From: Chloroflexota bacterium | GTDB taxonomy: Bacteria > Chloroflexota > UBA11872 | Reading direction: 5' to 3' | DNA length: 64,000 nucleotides | NCBI GenBank assembly: GCA_011523785.1 | Contig: WTFW01000120.1 | Span: forward strand, 16,633-80,632 | Shown: positions 53,275 through 62,124 of the stretch, in pieces | How positions within the stretch are numbered: position 1 is the stretch's first letter | Layout of the letters: each line of letters begins with the position of its first letter | The notes under the pieces: generated by a model | The model's database searches: none | Told to the model about the DNA's origin: nothing | Seen by the model: only the letters and a program-made list of their open reading frames with translations | Program-made: the position numbers and the translations under genes

Positions 53275-54045
53275 ATGAGCCTGCAAGTCGCGTTCTGCCT
53301 GTGGGGTCTGCCCGACGATCAGGCCGCCGCCACCGAATTCGCCGCCGCCGCCGGGTTCCAGTCCGTGGATGTCCGCCCCGGCTATAGCCGGCTATCGGAA
53401 ACGGAACGAACCCTCCCAATTACCTGCATGGCGGTCGCCCACCTCATGCCCGACGGCGCCTTGCTGGACGCCACCTCGGAGGCCGCCCGGCAGCTTGCGG
53501 TGGACCACGTTCGGACTGGAATCCTCGAAGCCCGGCATCTCGGCATTCCCGACGTGTATCTCGCGCCCCCCGCCACGCCCGACGCCCCAGCCATCGCGGC
53601 CTACCGAGAATCGGCTCTTATCCTGGCTGACCAAGCCCGGCGCGCCGGCATCCGCCTCGGCATCGAGCACTTCCCCGGCCGCGGTCTTCCCACCGTCCGC
53701 GAAACGCTCGACTTCATCACGGCCTGCGGCCACGACAACCTCTACTTGCTGCTTGACGTCGGCCACAACCAGATCGCCGGCGAGTCCGTGGCCGAGTCAA
53801 TCCAGGCCGCCGGCGACCGCCTGCAATACGTCCACGTCAACGACAACGACGCCCGGAGCGACCTGCACCTTGGCTTGCTGGAAGGCGTCCAGGACGAGGC
53901 CTGGGTCAGAGAAGCCCTGCGGGCGGTTGTCGAGGCGCCCTACAAGGGTCCCGTGAGCGTCGAAGTCAACATGGCCTTGGACGATCCACGAACCTCTGCC
54001 GCCAGCAGCCTTGCGATAGTCCGTCGGCTGGAGCCGCGGGACTAA
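53275..54045 (+). CDS. Sugar phosphate isomerase/epimerase (TIM barrel, AP-endonuclease-2 type)
   Basis: Predicted 256-residue metal-dependent isomerase. The frame reads FCLWGLPDDQAAATEFAAAAGFQSVDVR, then the metal ligands in GIEHFPG, LLLDVGHNQIAG, YVHVNDND and VSVEVNM. These fit the hydroxypyruvate isomerase or L-ribulose epimerase group; the substrate is unknown. ATG 53275 follows the glpK stop by 13 bases, and the longer open frame to 52798 lies inside glpK and is not used. It may process the product or co-substrate of the kinase next door, or act with the convergent oxidoreductase. Confidence 0.86.
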   Translation: MSLQVAFCLWGLPDDQAAATEFAAAAGFQSVDVRPGYSRLSETERTLPITCMAVAHLMPDGALLDATSEAARQLAVDHVRTGILEARHLGIPDVYLAPPATPDAPAIAAYRESALILADQARRAGIRLGIEHFPGRGLPTVRETLDFITACGHDNLYLLLDVGHNQIAGESVAESIQAAGDRLQYVHVNDNDARSDLHLGLLEGVQDEAWVREALRAVVEAPYKGPVSVEVNMALDDPRTSAASSLAIVRRLEPRD

Positions 54046-54051
54046 GCCGAG

Positions 54052-55056
54052 CTAGACCCGTCCAGCCGCCTGGTACGCGTCATCAATCAGTTGCACCGCG
54101 TTCGCGCAGTCCCGCGGCGTGATGGCCGGAGGATCCCCGCGACCCACCCGCTGCAGGCAGTCCCTGACGAAGTTCGGATACGAGGAGACAACGGTCACCG
54201 GCGTTGCGATGTGCTCGTTTCGTCCCGGACCCAGGATCTGTAGTCCATCGGCTACCGCGCTCAGCATGGCGTTGGCGCCTGCCACCTTCATCTCGGAGTC
54301 GGATTCGTTCGCGGGCCACGTGGGCATCGTGTAGCCCACCTCCACGTGAACCAGCGTGCCGCTGCTGCTGCGCAGCGTCGCCAGCGCGTAGTCCTCGACC
54401 TCCGATGCATGCACGATGTTGCTGATGACCGCCGAGGCCACCTGCACGTCCTCGCCCAACAGGAACCGAGACATGTCCATCCCGTGGCCGCCCAGGTTGG
54501 TCAGCGCGCCTCCGCCCGCCTGCGAGCGGTCCAGCATCCACGGCGAGTCCCATTCGACATAGCGCTGCATGGTCGGCCGGATGATTCGAAACACGATGTG
54601 CGATATCGGCCCGAACTCGTCCGCCGCAATCATCGTCCGCGCCTTCTCCGCCCACGGCGACTGCCGGTTGGGAAACGGCACCGAGACCCAGGCGCCGCGC
54701 GCCTCCGCCAGGTCCGCCAGGCCGCTCACGACGCCGGCGCTGGTACCCATGGGCTTTTCCATCATGAATGGAATGCCGGCCTCGATCAGGTGCCCCGCGA
54801 TCTCCGGCATCTCCACGTGCCGTCCAAGGGCGATCACGAACTCCGGCTTCGTCGCGTCAACCATCTCGCGATAGTCGGTAAACGCCGTTGTCTCGTACCG
54901 GCGCGCCCGGTCCTCCGCGATCGCGGCGTCGCTGTCCGATACCCCGACCAACTCGACATCCAGGTCCAGGTTCTGCAGAACCGTCAAATAGGCGGCGTCG
55001 TAGGTGGAATGCCAGTGGTTGACTTCAATAACGGCGATTCGGCGCGGGGTGCTCAT
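54052..55056 (-). CDS. Gfo/Idh/MocA family oxidoreductase
   Basis: A 334-residue NAD(P)-dependent oxidoreductase. The N-terminus MSTPRRIAVIEVNHWHSTYD has no strict GxGxxG; instead of the glycine loop it reads VNHWHS, seen in a subset of this family. MEKPMGTSAGVVSGL holds the Glu-Lys-Pro motif, and GGGALTNLGGHGMDMSRFLLGE has the conserved His. ATG 55056 is chosen; the open frame extends 13 codons further. It converges with the TIM-barrel gene (6 bases) and together they resemble inositol or sugar oxidation modules. Substrate unknown. Confidence 0.88.
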   Translation of the reverse strand: MSTPRRIAVIEVNHWHSTYDAAYLTVLQNLDLDVELVGVSDSDAAIAEDRARRYETTAFTDYREMVDATKPEFVIALGRHVEMPEIAGHLIEAGIPFMMEKPMGTSAGVVSGLADLAEARGAWVSVPFPNRQSPWAEKARTMIAADEFGPISHIVFRIIRPTMQRYVEWDSPWMLDRSQAGGGALTNLGGHGMDMSRFLLGEDVQVASAVISNIVHASEVEDYALATLRSSSGTLVHVEVGYTMPTWPANESDSEMKVAGANAMLSAVADGLQILGPGRNEHIATPVTVVSSYPNFVRDCLQRVGRGDPPAITPRDCANAVQLIDDAYQAAGRV

Positions 55057-55146
55057 GGGCGACGACTCCAGGGTCCGGCGGCGCGACGGTAGCACGAGCC
55101 GCCGCAGTAAGCTCTAGGCAGCGAATCCGCCGTACCAGGTGACACC

Positions 55147-55677
55147 ATGAGCGCGGAAGATAAGGAACCAACGGGCTGGGGAAGTCGCCTTGACGGCCTG
55201 ATTAAGCGTGTGGGCGACGAGGTCGGCGGCGAACGCGGCGAGAAGGTCCGCACCCGCCTGACCGAAGCGAAATCGCGCGTCGAGGCCGGCCTTGAAAGTG
55301 ACGAGGCCCGCCGCATTCGCGGTGAGATGGTCACGCTCGCCGACAAAGCCCTGGAGCGGGTGGACGACGCACTCAGGCACGAACGCACCCAGACCGTCGT
55401 CAAGCGCGTCGACGCCACCCTCACCGAAATCGGCGACCGGCTCCGCGGCGAAGATCCCGAGCCCCCAAGGAGCGCACCGCCCCCCGAAGCGCCTGCGGAC
55501 GCCGCTGGTTCCGAGGAGACAGCCCCACCGACCGAGTCAACCGCCGCGCCGCCTGATGCAGCCCCGGCGCAAGCCGACGATGCAACTGCCGTCCGCGACG
55601 CGTCCTCAGTCGCCGGCGACGTGTCCCCCACGATCTCTACAGACGGCGAGGACCAACCACCGACGAAACGCGCCTGA
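55147..55677 (+). CDS. Hypothetical protein, charged helix plus disordered tail
   Basis: A 176-residue protein I do not recognise. Residues 1-105 are highly charged and helical (ERGEKVRTRLTEAKSRVEAGL, ADKALERVDDALRHERTQTV) and probably form a coiled coil. Residues 106-176 are Pro/Ala/Asp-rich and likely disordered. No signal peptide or membrane segment. ATG 55147 is the only clear start. It lies alone between a divergent oxidoreductase and a convergent reductase. Such sequences may be cell-stress or envelope-linked helical proteins, but nothing here shows it. Confidence 0.6.
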   Translation: MSAEDKEPTGWGSRLDGLIKRVGDEVGGERGEKVRTRLTEAKSRVEAGLESDEARRIRGEMVTLADKALERVDDALRHERTQTVVKRVDATLTEIGDRLRGEDPEPPRSAPPPEAPADAAGSEETAPPTESTAAPPDAAPAQADDATAVRDASSVAGDVSPTISTDGEDQPPTKRA

Positions 55678-55683
55678 CACCGG

Positions 55684-55700
55684 CCGGCGAGGGGCGGCTA
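55684..55700 (-). repeat. 17-bp repeat at the reductase stop codon (copy 2)
   Basis: On the minus strand TAGCCGCCCCTCGCCGG begins with the stop codon of the FAD-dependent reductase gene, exactly as copy 1 does at the gatB stop (7146-7162). Confidence 0.6.
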
Positions 55701-56891
55701 GCTGCGCCCGTGCACCAGCAACCGCGCCAGGCTCCGCCAGGACAGCGCCGTCCCCTCGCCCACCAGCAGTTCAATGCCTTCCCGCACAAACTCCGGCCTT
55801 CGCCGCGCCGCGCGCACGCCGAAGTCAGCGATCCAGGCCCGCTGCGCCAGCCGTTTGGCGCGTGCCGAGGCCCGAAAGTGCTCACCGAACCGCTGCCGGA
55901 ACCAGCCGTCGTACCCCTCGAACGGCCGCCCGCCGGATCTCGACCGTAACGCCCGAACCGCGCGCGTCGCCGCCTCCATTCCCGCAGCCATTCCGTAGGC
56001 GATCCCCTCGCCCGAGAACGGATTGATCATCGACCCCGCATCGCCAATCAGCGCCACCCGGCCATGCTCCAGCGGCGGCACGTAGCTGGCGAACGGCAAC
56101 ATGTACGCCCGCGACCGCTGCGGCTGCAGGGCCTCGTAGCCGCTGGATTGGAGAAAGTCGCGCAGCAGCTCCGGCAGGCTCCGCCCATGCTGTCGGAAGC
56201 GGCCGGCGTCGATCATCACCCCTACATTGGCGCCCCGCTCGTCGATCGGGAAAACCCAGCCGTACGCCGGCAGCAGTTCGCGCTTGAAGTAGAACGCCAT
56301 GTGCTCGAACCCGCCGGGCCGCTCCACGTAGGCCCGAATCGCCACGCCCGTGTGCGCCGAGTCGTTGTAAGCCACGCCCAGCAGGCGCCGCACATCCGAG
56401 CGCGCCCCATCGGCGGCGATAACGGCCCGTGCCTCAAGGGATACCGATCCGTCAGCACCGCTCGACGTGACGCGAACCGGCCCCTCAGCGGGAGTCGCCA
56501 ATCCCTCGAGCCGGCTTTCGGTCAGCACCTCGGCGCCCACATCGCGGGCGTGGGTCAGAAGGTCACGGTCGAATTCCGACCTCGGCACCACGTAGCCCCG
56601 CGCGCTCGTGCCGATGGCCGGCAGGTCGCCCACGACCTCGGCGCCCGACGGCGCAACGATCTTCAGCCGCTCGACCGGACGGCGCCCCCGAACGATCTCG
56701 CTGGCGTCCAGGTCCGCCAGTCGCGCCACCACGCCCGGTCCCAGGCCGTCGCCGCAAGCCTTGTCCCTGGGAAACTTCTGGCGGTCCAGGACCACCGTGC
56801 TAAGTTCCGGCGCTGCCCGTCGGGCGGCAATCGCGGCGGCCGCACCCGCCGGACCACCTCCAACCACCACCAGGTCGCACGCTCGGGTCAT
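55698..56891 (-). CDS. Geranylgeranyl reductase family FAD-dependent oxidoreductase
   Basis: A 397-residue flavoprotein related to geranylgeranyl reductases and other isoprenoid-lipid reductases. FAD motif DLVVVGGGPAGAAAAI at the N-terminus, the family motif PRDKACGDGLGPGVV, YVVPRSEFDRDLL, and the second FAD motif VALIGDAGSMINPFSGEGIAYGM. ATG 56891 is preferred; the open frame upstream overlaps the FGGY gene on the other strand. It could reduce the isoprenoid chain of a quinone, carrier lipid or pigment; this is not determined. Confidence 0.9.
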   Translation of the reverse strand: MTRACDLVVVGGGPAGAAAAIAARRAAPELSTVVLDRQKFPRDKACGDGLGPGVVARLADLDASEIVRGRRPVERLKIVAPSGAEVVGDLPAIGTSARGYVVPRSEFDRDLLTHARDVGAEVLTESRLEGLATPAEGPVRVTSSGADGSVSLEARAVIAADGARSDVRRLLGVAYNDSAHTGVAIRAYVERPGGFEHMAFYFKRELLPAYGWVFPIDERGANVGVMIDAGRFRQHGRSLPELLRDFLQSSGYEALQPQRSRAYMLPFASYVPPLEHGRVALIGDAGSMINPFSGEGIAYGMAAGMEAATRAVRALRSRSGGRPFEGYDGWFRQRFGEHFRASARAKRLAQRAWIADFGVRAARRRPEFVREGIELLVGEGTALSWRSLARLLVHGRS

Positions 56892-56984
56892 CACGCGTGT
56901 CGCTCCGCCGCGGCTGGGCGCCGCGAAGTATAGGGAGGCTCCCGCCCTAAACTGGCGCCGCGCCGCCTGCGCTGGGATTCCGTC

Positions 56985-58496
56985 GTGGCGAATGAGCCTT
57001 CGGTCAGCCGGTCGCCCCTGGTACTGAGCATCGACGTCGGCAGTTCCTCGGTCCGCGCCGCCGCCCACACCGCCGATGGCTCACCGATCCCCGGCAGCGA
57101 GGCGCAAATCGCCTCCGGCTTCGACACCACGCCCGACGGCGGCGTCCAGGTCGACGCGGACATCCTGTTCGACCGCCTGGTGCAGGCCATTGACGTCGCC
57201 CTCCAGCGCCTCGGCCCTCAGGTCACCACCATCCAGAGCGTGGGTGCCAGTGTCTTTGCGTCCAGCGTGCTCGGCGTGTCGGCCGCCGGCGAGCCGCGAA
57301 CGCCCATTTATACGTACGCCGACACCCGCTGCGCCGCCGACGCCTCAGTACTCCGCCAGGAGTGGGACGTGGCCGCCTCCTACGACCGCACCGGCACGCC
57401 CATTCACGCCAGCTACGTGCCGGCCCGCCTGCGCTGGCTTCGCCGCACCCAGCCGCACGTGGTCCGCCAGGTCGCCCGCTGGATCACCTTCGCCGAATAC
57501 GCCTTCCAGCGCCTGTTCGGACGACCCTGCGGCCTCGGGCTAAGCCTCGCTGCCTGGTCCGGCATGTTGAACCGTCGTGAGCTCGATTGGGACCTCGCCA
57601 CTCTTGGCGCGCTCCACGTCGATCCCGGCTCACTCGGCGCCATTGACCCGGCCGGCGAGCCGTTGCGGGGCCTTGCCGAACCCTGGCGCCAACGCTGGCC
57701 CGCCCTGGTCGACGTGCCCTGGTTCCCCGCGTTGGGCGATGGCCTGTGCAGCAACCTCGGAACCGCCCCTGGTGAGGCCGACGCCATCGTCTTCAACATC
57801 GGCACCAGCGCCGCCGTTCGCGCGCTTGTTTCCGGCCCGGTGCGCTCGGTTCCCGCCGGCCTCTGGGAGTACCGTGTCGACCGTTCGCGATCGCTGCTGG
57901 GCGGCGCCGAGAGCAATGGCGGGATCGTCGTCGCCTGGTTGCGCGAGCTCCTGAGCGGCGTCCGTGGCGACGACCCCGATGACGTGGTCGCCCCCCTGCC
58001 GCCGGACGGCCACGGCCTCACCGTGCTGCCCTTCCTGGCCGGCGAGCGCAGCCCCGGCTGGGATGACTCCGCGCGCGCCACCATCCACGGCGCGCGCCTG
58101 AATACCCGGCCCGCCGACCTGCTGCTGGCAGGCATCGAAGCCGTGGCGTACCGCCTGGCGGCCATCTACGACCTGCTCGTCCCCGTCATCGGCGAACCCC
58201 ACGTCGTCCACGTTTCAGGCGGCGCGCTCCAGCGATCCGACCGCTGGACCCAGATCCTTGCGGATGTCCTCGGCCGTCCCGTCATCCGCTCCGCCGTTGC
58301 CGAACCCACCAGCCGCGGAGCCGCGATCTGGGCACTGCAGTCCCTCGGTCATCCCTTCCCGGCTAACGAGATACACGAAGGCGATCAGCCATTCGAACCG
58401 AACCTCGACCACCACGCCCTGTACCAGGAGGCCCGCGCCCGTCAGCGTCGGCTCTACCAGCGCATGGCCGGGATAGGTGGCCTTGAGGCCCGTTGA
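56985..58496 (+). CDS. FGGY-family carbohydrate kinase (gluconokinase-like)
   Basis: A 503-residue sugar kinase. The N-terminal loop is LSIDVGSSSVRAAAH (the form typical of gluconokinase-like members), with ALGDGLCSNLGTAP and IVFNIGTSAAVRAL for the nucleotide-binding site and HVSGGALQRSDRWTQILADVLGRPV at the C-terminus. Gluconokinase would give 6-phosphogluconate; this fits the downstream rpiB, tal, pgi and zwf genes, but xylulose or other substrates are not excluded. GTG 56985 is the start. It is 75 bases before rpiB and may be the first gene of this sugar operon. Confidence 0.85.
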   Translation: MANEPSVSRSPLVLSIDVGSSSVRAAAHTADGSPIPGSEAQIASGFDTTPDGGVQVDADILFDRLVQAIDVALQRLGPQVTTIQSVGASVFASSVLGVSAAGEPRTPIYTYADTRCAADASVLRQEWDVAASYDRTGTPIHASYVPARLRWLRRTQPHVVRQVARWITFAEYAFQRLFGRPCGLGLSLAAWSGMLNRRELDWDLATLGALHVDPGSLGAIDPAGEPLRGLAEPWRQRWPALVDVPWFPALGDGLCSNLGTAPGEADAIVFNIGTSAAVRALVSGPVRSVPAGLWEYRVDRSRSLLGGAESNGGIVVAWLRELLSGVRGDDPDDVVAPLPPDGHGLTVLPFLAGERSPGWDDSARATIHGARLNTRPADLLLAGIEAVAYRLAAIYDLLVPVIGEPHVVHVSGGALQRSDRWTQILADVLGRPVIRSAVAEPTSRGAAIWALQSLGHPFPANEIHEGDQPFEPNLDHHALYQEARARQRRLYQRMAGIGGLEAR

Positions 58497-58571
58497 GTAC
58501 CGGCCGGACGTGCAAACGATGCCCCGGTCGCGGAAACTGCCCCCGGGCACGGCCATTCCCCGGAGACACCC

Positions 58572-59033
58572 ATGAACGTCGCCATCGGCGTGGACCACCG
58601 CGGCTTTGCAATCAAGTCCGATCTCGTCTCGATCCTGCGCGCCGCCGGCTGCGACGTCATCGACTTCGGCGCCCACTCCGATGAGTCCGTGGACTACCCC
58701 GACTATGCCGCTGCCGTCGCCGGGGCCGTCGCCTCCGGCCGGGCCGACCGCGGCATCATTGTCTGCGGCAGCGGTGTCGGCGCCTGCGTTGCCGCCAACA
58801 AGATCGCCGGCGCCCGCGCCGGCATGTGCCACGACACCTACTCCGCCCGCCAGGGCGTCGAGCACGACGACATGAACATCCTCTGCCTCGGCTCCGGCAT
58901 CGTCGGACTCTCGCTGATCGAGGAACTCGTCGACGCCTTCCTCGGCGCCAAGTTTGCTGACGACGAAGCGCGCTACGTCCGCCGCCTCCGCAAAGTCCAG
59001 GCCCTCGAACGCGGCGAACGCCTCAACTCTTGA
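58572..59033 (+). CDS. rpiB: Ribose-5-phosphate isomerase B
   Basis: RpiB isomerises ribose-5-phosphate and ribulose-5-phosphate; 153 residues. The phosphate/ring-opening residues lie in VDHRGFAIK; the catalytic cysteine motif is IVCGSGVGACVAANK. DYPDYAAAVA and NILCLGSGIVG are also conserved. ATG 58572 follows the FGGY stop by 75 bases. RpiB homologues isomerise other sugars such as allose or galactose, but the pentose-phosphate neighbours support the assigned role. Confidence 0.94.
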   Translation: MNVAIGVDHRGFAIKSDLVSILRAAGCDVIDFGAHSDESVDYPDYAAAVAGAVASGRADRGIIVCGSGVGACVAANKIAGARAGMCHDTYSARQGVEHDDMNILCLGSGIVGLSLIEELVDAFLGAKFADDEARYVRRLRKVQALERGERLNS

Positions 59034-59041
59034 CCGGAGAC

Positions 59042-59133
59042 GCCGAGGTGCCTGAATGCCTCGCATTCGGATACACAGCCAGGACTTCATCCAGGTTGTA
59101 GCCCCGCGTTAATCCCCAGTTGAACACCTCGGC
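59042..59133. other. Candidate structured region between rpiB and tal
   Basis: Bases 59042-59050 (GCCGAGGTG) are the exact reverse complement of 59125-59133, which would close a 92-base structure. Inside, GAATGC/GCATTC (59054-59059 with 59063-59068) forms a hairpin with a 3-base loop. It lies 123 bases before the tal start. I do not recognise a known riboswitch. The same stretch read on the minus strand gives a short peptide (GYNLDEVLAVYPN), so a remnant of an old reading frame is an alternative. Confidence 0.35.
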
Positions 59134-59245
59134 CCTTCAGCAAAGGCCGCTTGCGGCGCCGTTGGTACGATTGCCGTAGCAGACGTACTCGTGTAAGCCA
59201 CCGCTTGCACGATCGACCTCGGCCGATCACCGTCGCTCCGGCCCT

Positions 59246-59250
59246 GGAGG
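59246..59250 (+). promoter_or_regulatory. Strong Shine-Dalgarno GGAGG that decides the tal start
   Basis: GGAGG is 5 bases before ATG 59256. It supports the 375-residue transaldolase over a longer frame opening at 59151. Confidence 0.8.
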
Positions 59251-59255
59251 ATTCG

Positions 59256-60383
59256 ATGTCGCAAACCCCGCTGCACGAACTGCATGCGCATGGTCAAAGC
59301 GTCTGGCTGGACTTCCTCAGCCGGGACCTGGTCGACTCGGGAGAACTCGCCCGCCTGGTCGCTGAGGAAGGCGTCCGCGGCATGACCTCCAACCCCACGA
59401 TCTTCCAGGAGGCCATCAAGGGCAGCGAGACCTACGACGAGGACATCCGCCGTCTCGGCGCCCAGGGCCTCTCGCCCGAGGAGATGTTCGAGGCCATCGC
59501 CGTTGACGACATCGCCGCCGCCTGCGACGTGCTGCGCCCGGTCTTCGACGACTCCGGCATGACCGACGGCTTCGTCAGCCTGGAGGTCTCCCCGCGCCTG
59601 GCCCACGACACCGAGGGCACCGTCGAAGAAGCCCGCCGCCTGGTCGCCTCGGTGAACCGCCCAAACCTCATGATCAAGGTCCCCGCCACGCCGGCCGGTC
59701 TGCCCGCCGTCGAGACCCTGATTACCGAAGGCGTCAACGTCAACATCACCCTCATCTTTGCCCAGGCCGTCTACCGCGGCGTGGTCGATGCTTATCTCAG
59801 CGCCCTCGAAAACCGCGCGGCTGCCGGCGAACCGGTGGACGATGTTGCCTCCGTGGCCAGCACCTTCGTCAGCCGCATCGACACTGCCGTTGATGCCCAG
59901 CTCGAAGCACTCCTGGCGGAACGCCCGGGCGACGCCGATGAAATCCGCTCCCTCCTCGGCAAGGCCGCCATCGCCAACTCCAAGGCCGTCTACGAGATCT
60001 TCGAGGAGATCTCCGCCTCCGAGCGCTACCAGGCCCTGGCCGCCGACGGCGCCCAGCCGCAGCGCCCGCTCTGGGCCAGTACCAGCACCAAGAATCCCGA
60101 GTACCCGCCCACCCTCTACGTGGACGAGCTCATCGGCCCCAACACCGTCAACACCATGCCCTCGGTCACCATGGACGCATTCCGCGAGCAGGGCGAGGTG
60201 CAGCCCACCGTAAGCAGCGACCCCGACTATTGGAGCGCTGTCCTCCAACGGCTGGCCGCGCTGGGCGTCGACCTGGACGCCATCATGGACCAGCTCCAGG
60301 ACGAGGGCGTCCAGAAATTCATCGATTCGTACGACGACCTCCTGCAAGACCTGGAGGCCAAGGCGGGGGCGCTCGCCTCCTAG
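59256..60383 (+). CDS. tal: Transaldolase
   Basis: Pentose-phosphate enzyme moving a dihydroxyacetone unit; 375 residues, the size of the bacterial type that is often fused to glucose-6-phosphate isomerase. SNPTIFQEAI, the catalytic-lysine strand LMIKVPATPAG, GVNVNITLIFA and RPLWASTSTKNP are present. ATG 59256 has a perfect GGAGG 5 bases upstream. The gene is 18 bases before pgi and not fused to it. The C-terminal 50 residues after NTMPSVT continue in the helical segment seen in this group. Confidence 0.96.
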   Translation: MSQTPLHELHAHGQSVWLDFLSRDLVDSGELARLVAEEGVRGMTSNPTIFQEAIKGSETYDEDIRRLGAQGLSPEEMFEAIAVDDIAAACDVLRPVFDDSGMTDGFVSLEVSPRLAHDTEGTVEEARRLVASVNRPNLMIKVPATPAGLPAVETLITEGVNVNITLIFAQAVYRGVVDAYLSALENRAAAGEPVDDVASVASTFVSRIDTAVDAQLEALLAERPGDADEIRSLLGKAAIANSKAVYEIFEEISASERYQALAADGAQPQRPLWASTSTKNPEYPPTLYVDELIGPNTVNTMPSVTMDAFREQGEVQPTVSSDPDYWSAVLQRLAALGVDLDAIMDQLQDEGVQKFIDSYDDLLQDLEAKAGALAS

Positions 60384-60401
60384 CCAGGAACTGAGGCGGC
60401 A

Positions 60402-62111
60402 ATGTCCGGCGAGGGTCCTACCGCTCGTTTCGGCCCGGCGACCGAGGCCGTGGCCGAAGCCTTGGATCGCGCCCAGGCCAACGACGTCGCCCGGCGTCTC
60501 TGGGCCGCCGATCTCTCCCTCTGGACCCAGAATCCTCTCGTCCAGAACCAGATCGCCGACAGCCTCGGCTGGCTGCGCGTGGCCGAATCCATGCGCGCCG
60601 GCGTCGACGACCTCACCGCTTGGCGCGCCGAAATCGCTGAACAAGTCGACGATGTCGTCCTCCTCGGCATGGGCGGCAGCAGCCTCGCGCCTGAGGTCAT
60701 GGCCGCCGTTATCCCGCAGGCCCAGGGCTCGCCCCAACTCACCGTTCTCGACACCACCGACCCCGCCGCCATCCGCCGCGTCGAGTCCGGCCTCGACCTC
60801 ACCCGGTCGCTGTTCATCGTCGCCAGCAAGTCCGGCGGCACCCTGGAAACCGCAACTCTCGCCGAATACTTCTGGTCGCGCTACGCCGCCGCCGGCGCTC
60901 AGTCGCCCGGCCGCCAATTCGTCGCCATCACCGATCCCGGAACCAGCCTCGCCTCGCTCGCGCAGGACCATGCCTACGCCCGCGTCTTCCTCAACCCGCC
61001 TGACATCGGCGGCCGTTACTCCGCGCTGTCCTTCTTCGGACTCGTCCCCGCGGCGCTCGCCGGCATCAACCTGGAGCCGCTGCTCGACCGCGCCATCGCC
61101 GCCGGTCAAACCTCCGCCGCCAACCCCTCGGTCAGCACCAACCCGCCCGTCACCATCGGCGTGGCGCTCGGTGCACTCGCCGGGGCGGGGCGGAACAAAC
61201 TCACGCTCGTACCCTCCGCCTCCCTTCGGCCCGTCGGCGCCTGGGTCGAACAGCTTGTCGCCGAGAGCACCGGCAAGGAAGGCCAGGGCATCGTGCCGGT
61301 CGACGGCGAGCCGCTGGGCGACCCCGGCATGTACGACAACGATCGTGTCTTCGTGGAACTCGCCCTGACCGGCGACCCCGACGACGGCCGCTGCGCCCGC
61401 CTCGAAGCTATCGCCAACGCCGGCCACCCGGTCATCACCCTCCCGCTGGACGATCCGCACGACCTCGGCGCCCACTTCCTCACCTGGGAGCTGGCCACCG
61501 CCGTTGCCGGCTCCCTGCTTGACATAAATCCATTCGACCAGCCGAGCGTCGCCGAGAGCAAGGACAACACGGATCGCGTCCTCGGCCAGATCAGTGCCTC
61601 CGGCACGCCGTTTGACGTCCCGGCCGGCCCCACGGCCAACGGCGTACTCGCCGCCGGAAGCCAGGCCCCCGACCTCACCGCCGCCCTCACCGGTTGGCTC
61701 AGCTCCGTTCGCGCAGGCGACTACATCTCCATCCAGGCCTACGTCGACCGCGCGCCCGCCCACGACGCCGGCCTGCGCACCATCCAGGCCCTCCTTCGCG
61801 ACGCCCTTCATCGCACCGTGACCCTCGGCTACGGTCCCCGCTTCCTGCACTCCACCGGCCAGCTACACAAGGGCGGTCCCGATACCGGCGTCTTTCTTCA
61901 GATCACCGCCGACCGACAGGACGACGTTGAAGTCCCCGGCCGCGGCTACACCTTCGGCACGCTCATAGACGCTCAAGCCATCGGTGACCTGGAATCCCTT
62001 GCCGCCCGCGAACGCCGCCGCCTCCGCCTGCATCTCGGCGACTCGTCCACCGACCTCGATACCGTGGCCTCCGCCCTTCGCACCGCCCTGGACCAGATCA
62101 CGTCCGCTTGA
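60402..62111 (+). CDS. pgi: Glucose-6-phosphate isomerase (SIS-fold type)
   Basis: A 569-residue isomerase with two SIS domains. Phosphate site VVLLGMGGSSLAPEV and LFIVASKSGGTLET in the first domain; RYSALSFFGLVPAAL, then NKLTLVPSASLRPVGAWVEQLVAESTGKEG near the catalytic Glu, and FLHSTGQLHKGGPDTG at the active-site His loop. It is of the kind usually found as the second half of transaldolase-isomerase fusions. ATG 60402, 18 bases after tal, with GGCGGCAATG context. Followed by zwf 13 bases on, so the three genes form an operon. Confidence 0.95.
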   Translation: MSGEGPTARFGPATEAVAEALDRAQANDVARRLWAADLSLWTQNPLVQNQIADSLGWLRVAESMRAGVDDLTAWRAEIAEQVDDVVLLGMGGSSLAPEVMAAVIPQAQGSPQLTVLDTTDPAAIRRVESGLDLTRSLFIVASKSGGTLETATLAEYFWSRYAAAGAQSPGRQFVAITDPGTSLASLAQDHAYARVFLNPPDIGGRYSALSFFGLVPAALAGINLEPLLDRAIAAGQTSAANPSVSTNPPVTIGVALGALAGAGRNKLTLVPSASLRPVGAWVEQLVAESTGKEGQGIVPVDGEPLGDPGMYDNDRVFVELALTGDPDDGRCARLEAIANAGHPVITLPLDDPHDLGAHFLTWELATAVAGSLLDINPFDQPSVAESKDNTDRVLGQISASGTPFDVPAGPTANGVLAAGSQAPDLTAALTGWLSSVRAGDYISIQAYVDRAPAHDAGLRTIQALLRDALHRTVTLGYGPRFLHSTGQLHKGGPDTGVFLQITADRQDDVEVPGRGYTFGTLIDAQAIGDLESLAARERRRLRLHLGDSSTDLDTVASALRTALDQITSA

Positions 62112-62124
62112 CGGAGCACTTCCC

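Noticed and set aside
53275-55056. Inositol catabolism cluster (isomerase plus dehydrogenase)
   Set aside because: The two genes converge and are not in one operon, and no other iol gene is present.
59042-59133. tRNA-like length and closing stem
   Set aside because: No T-loop GGTTCGA, no D-arm pattern and no CCA-type end; the closing stem is 9 bp and not 7.
59109-61850. 913-codon open frame on the minus strand opposite tal and pgi
   Set aside because: A shadow of GC-rich coding sequence. It is Gly/Ala/Val/Asp-rich with no family motif, while both plus-strand genes have complete catalytic motifs.
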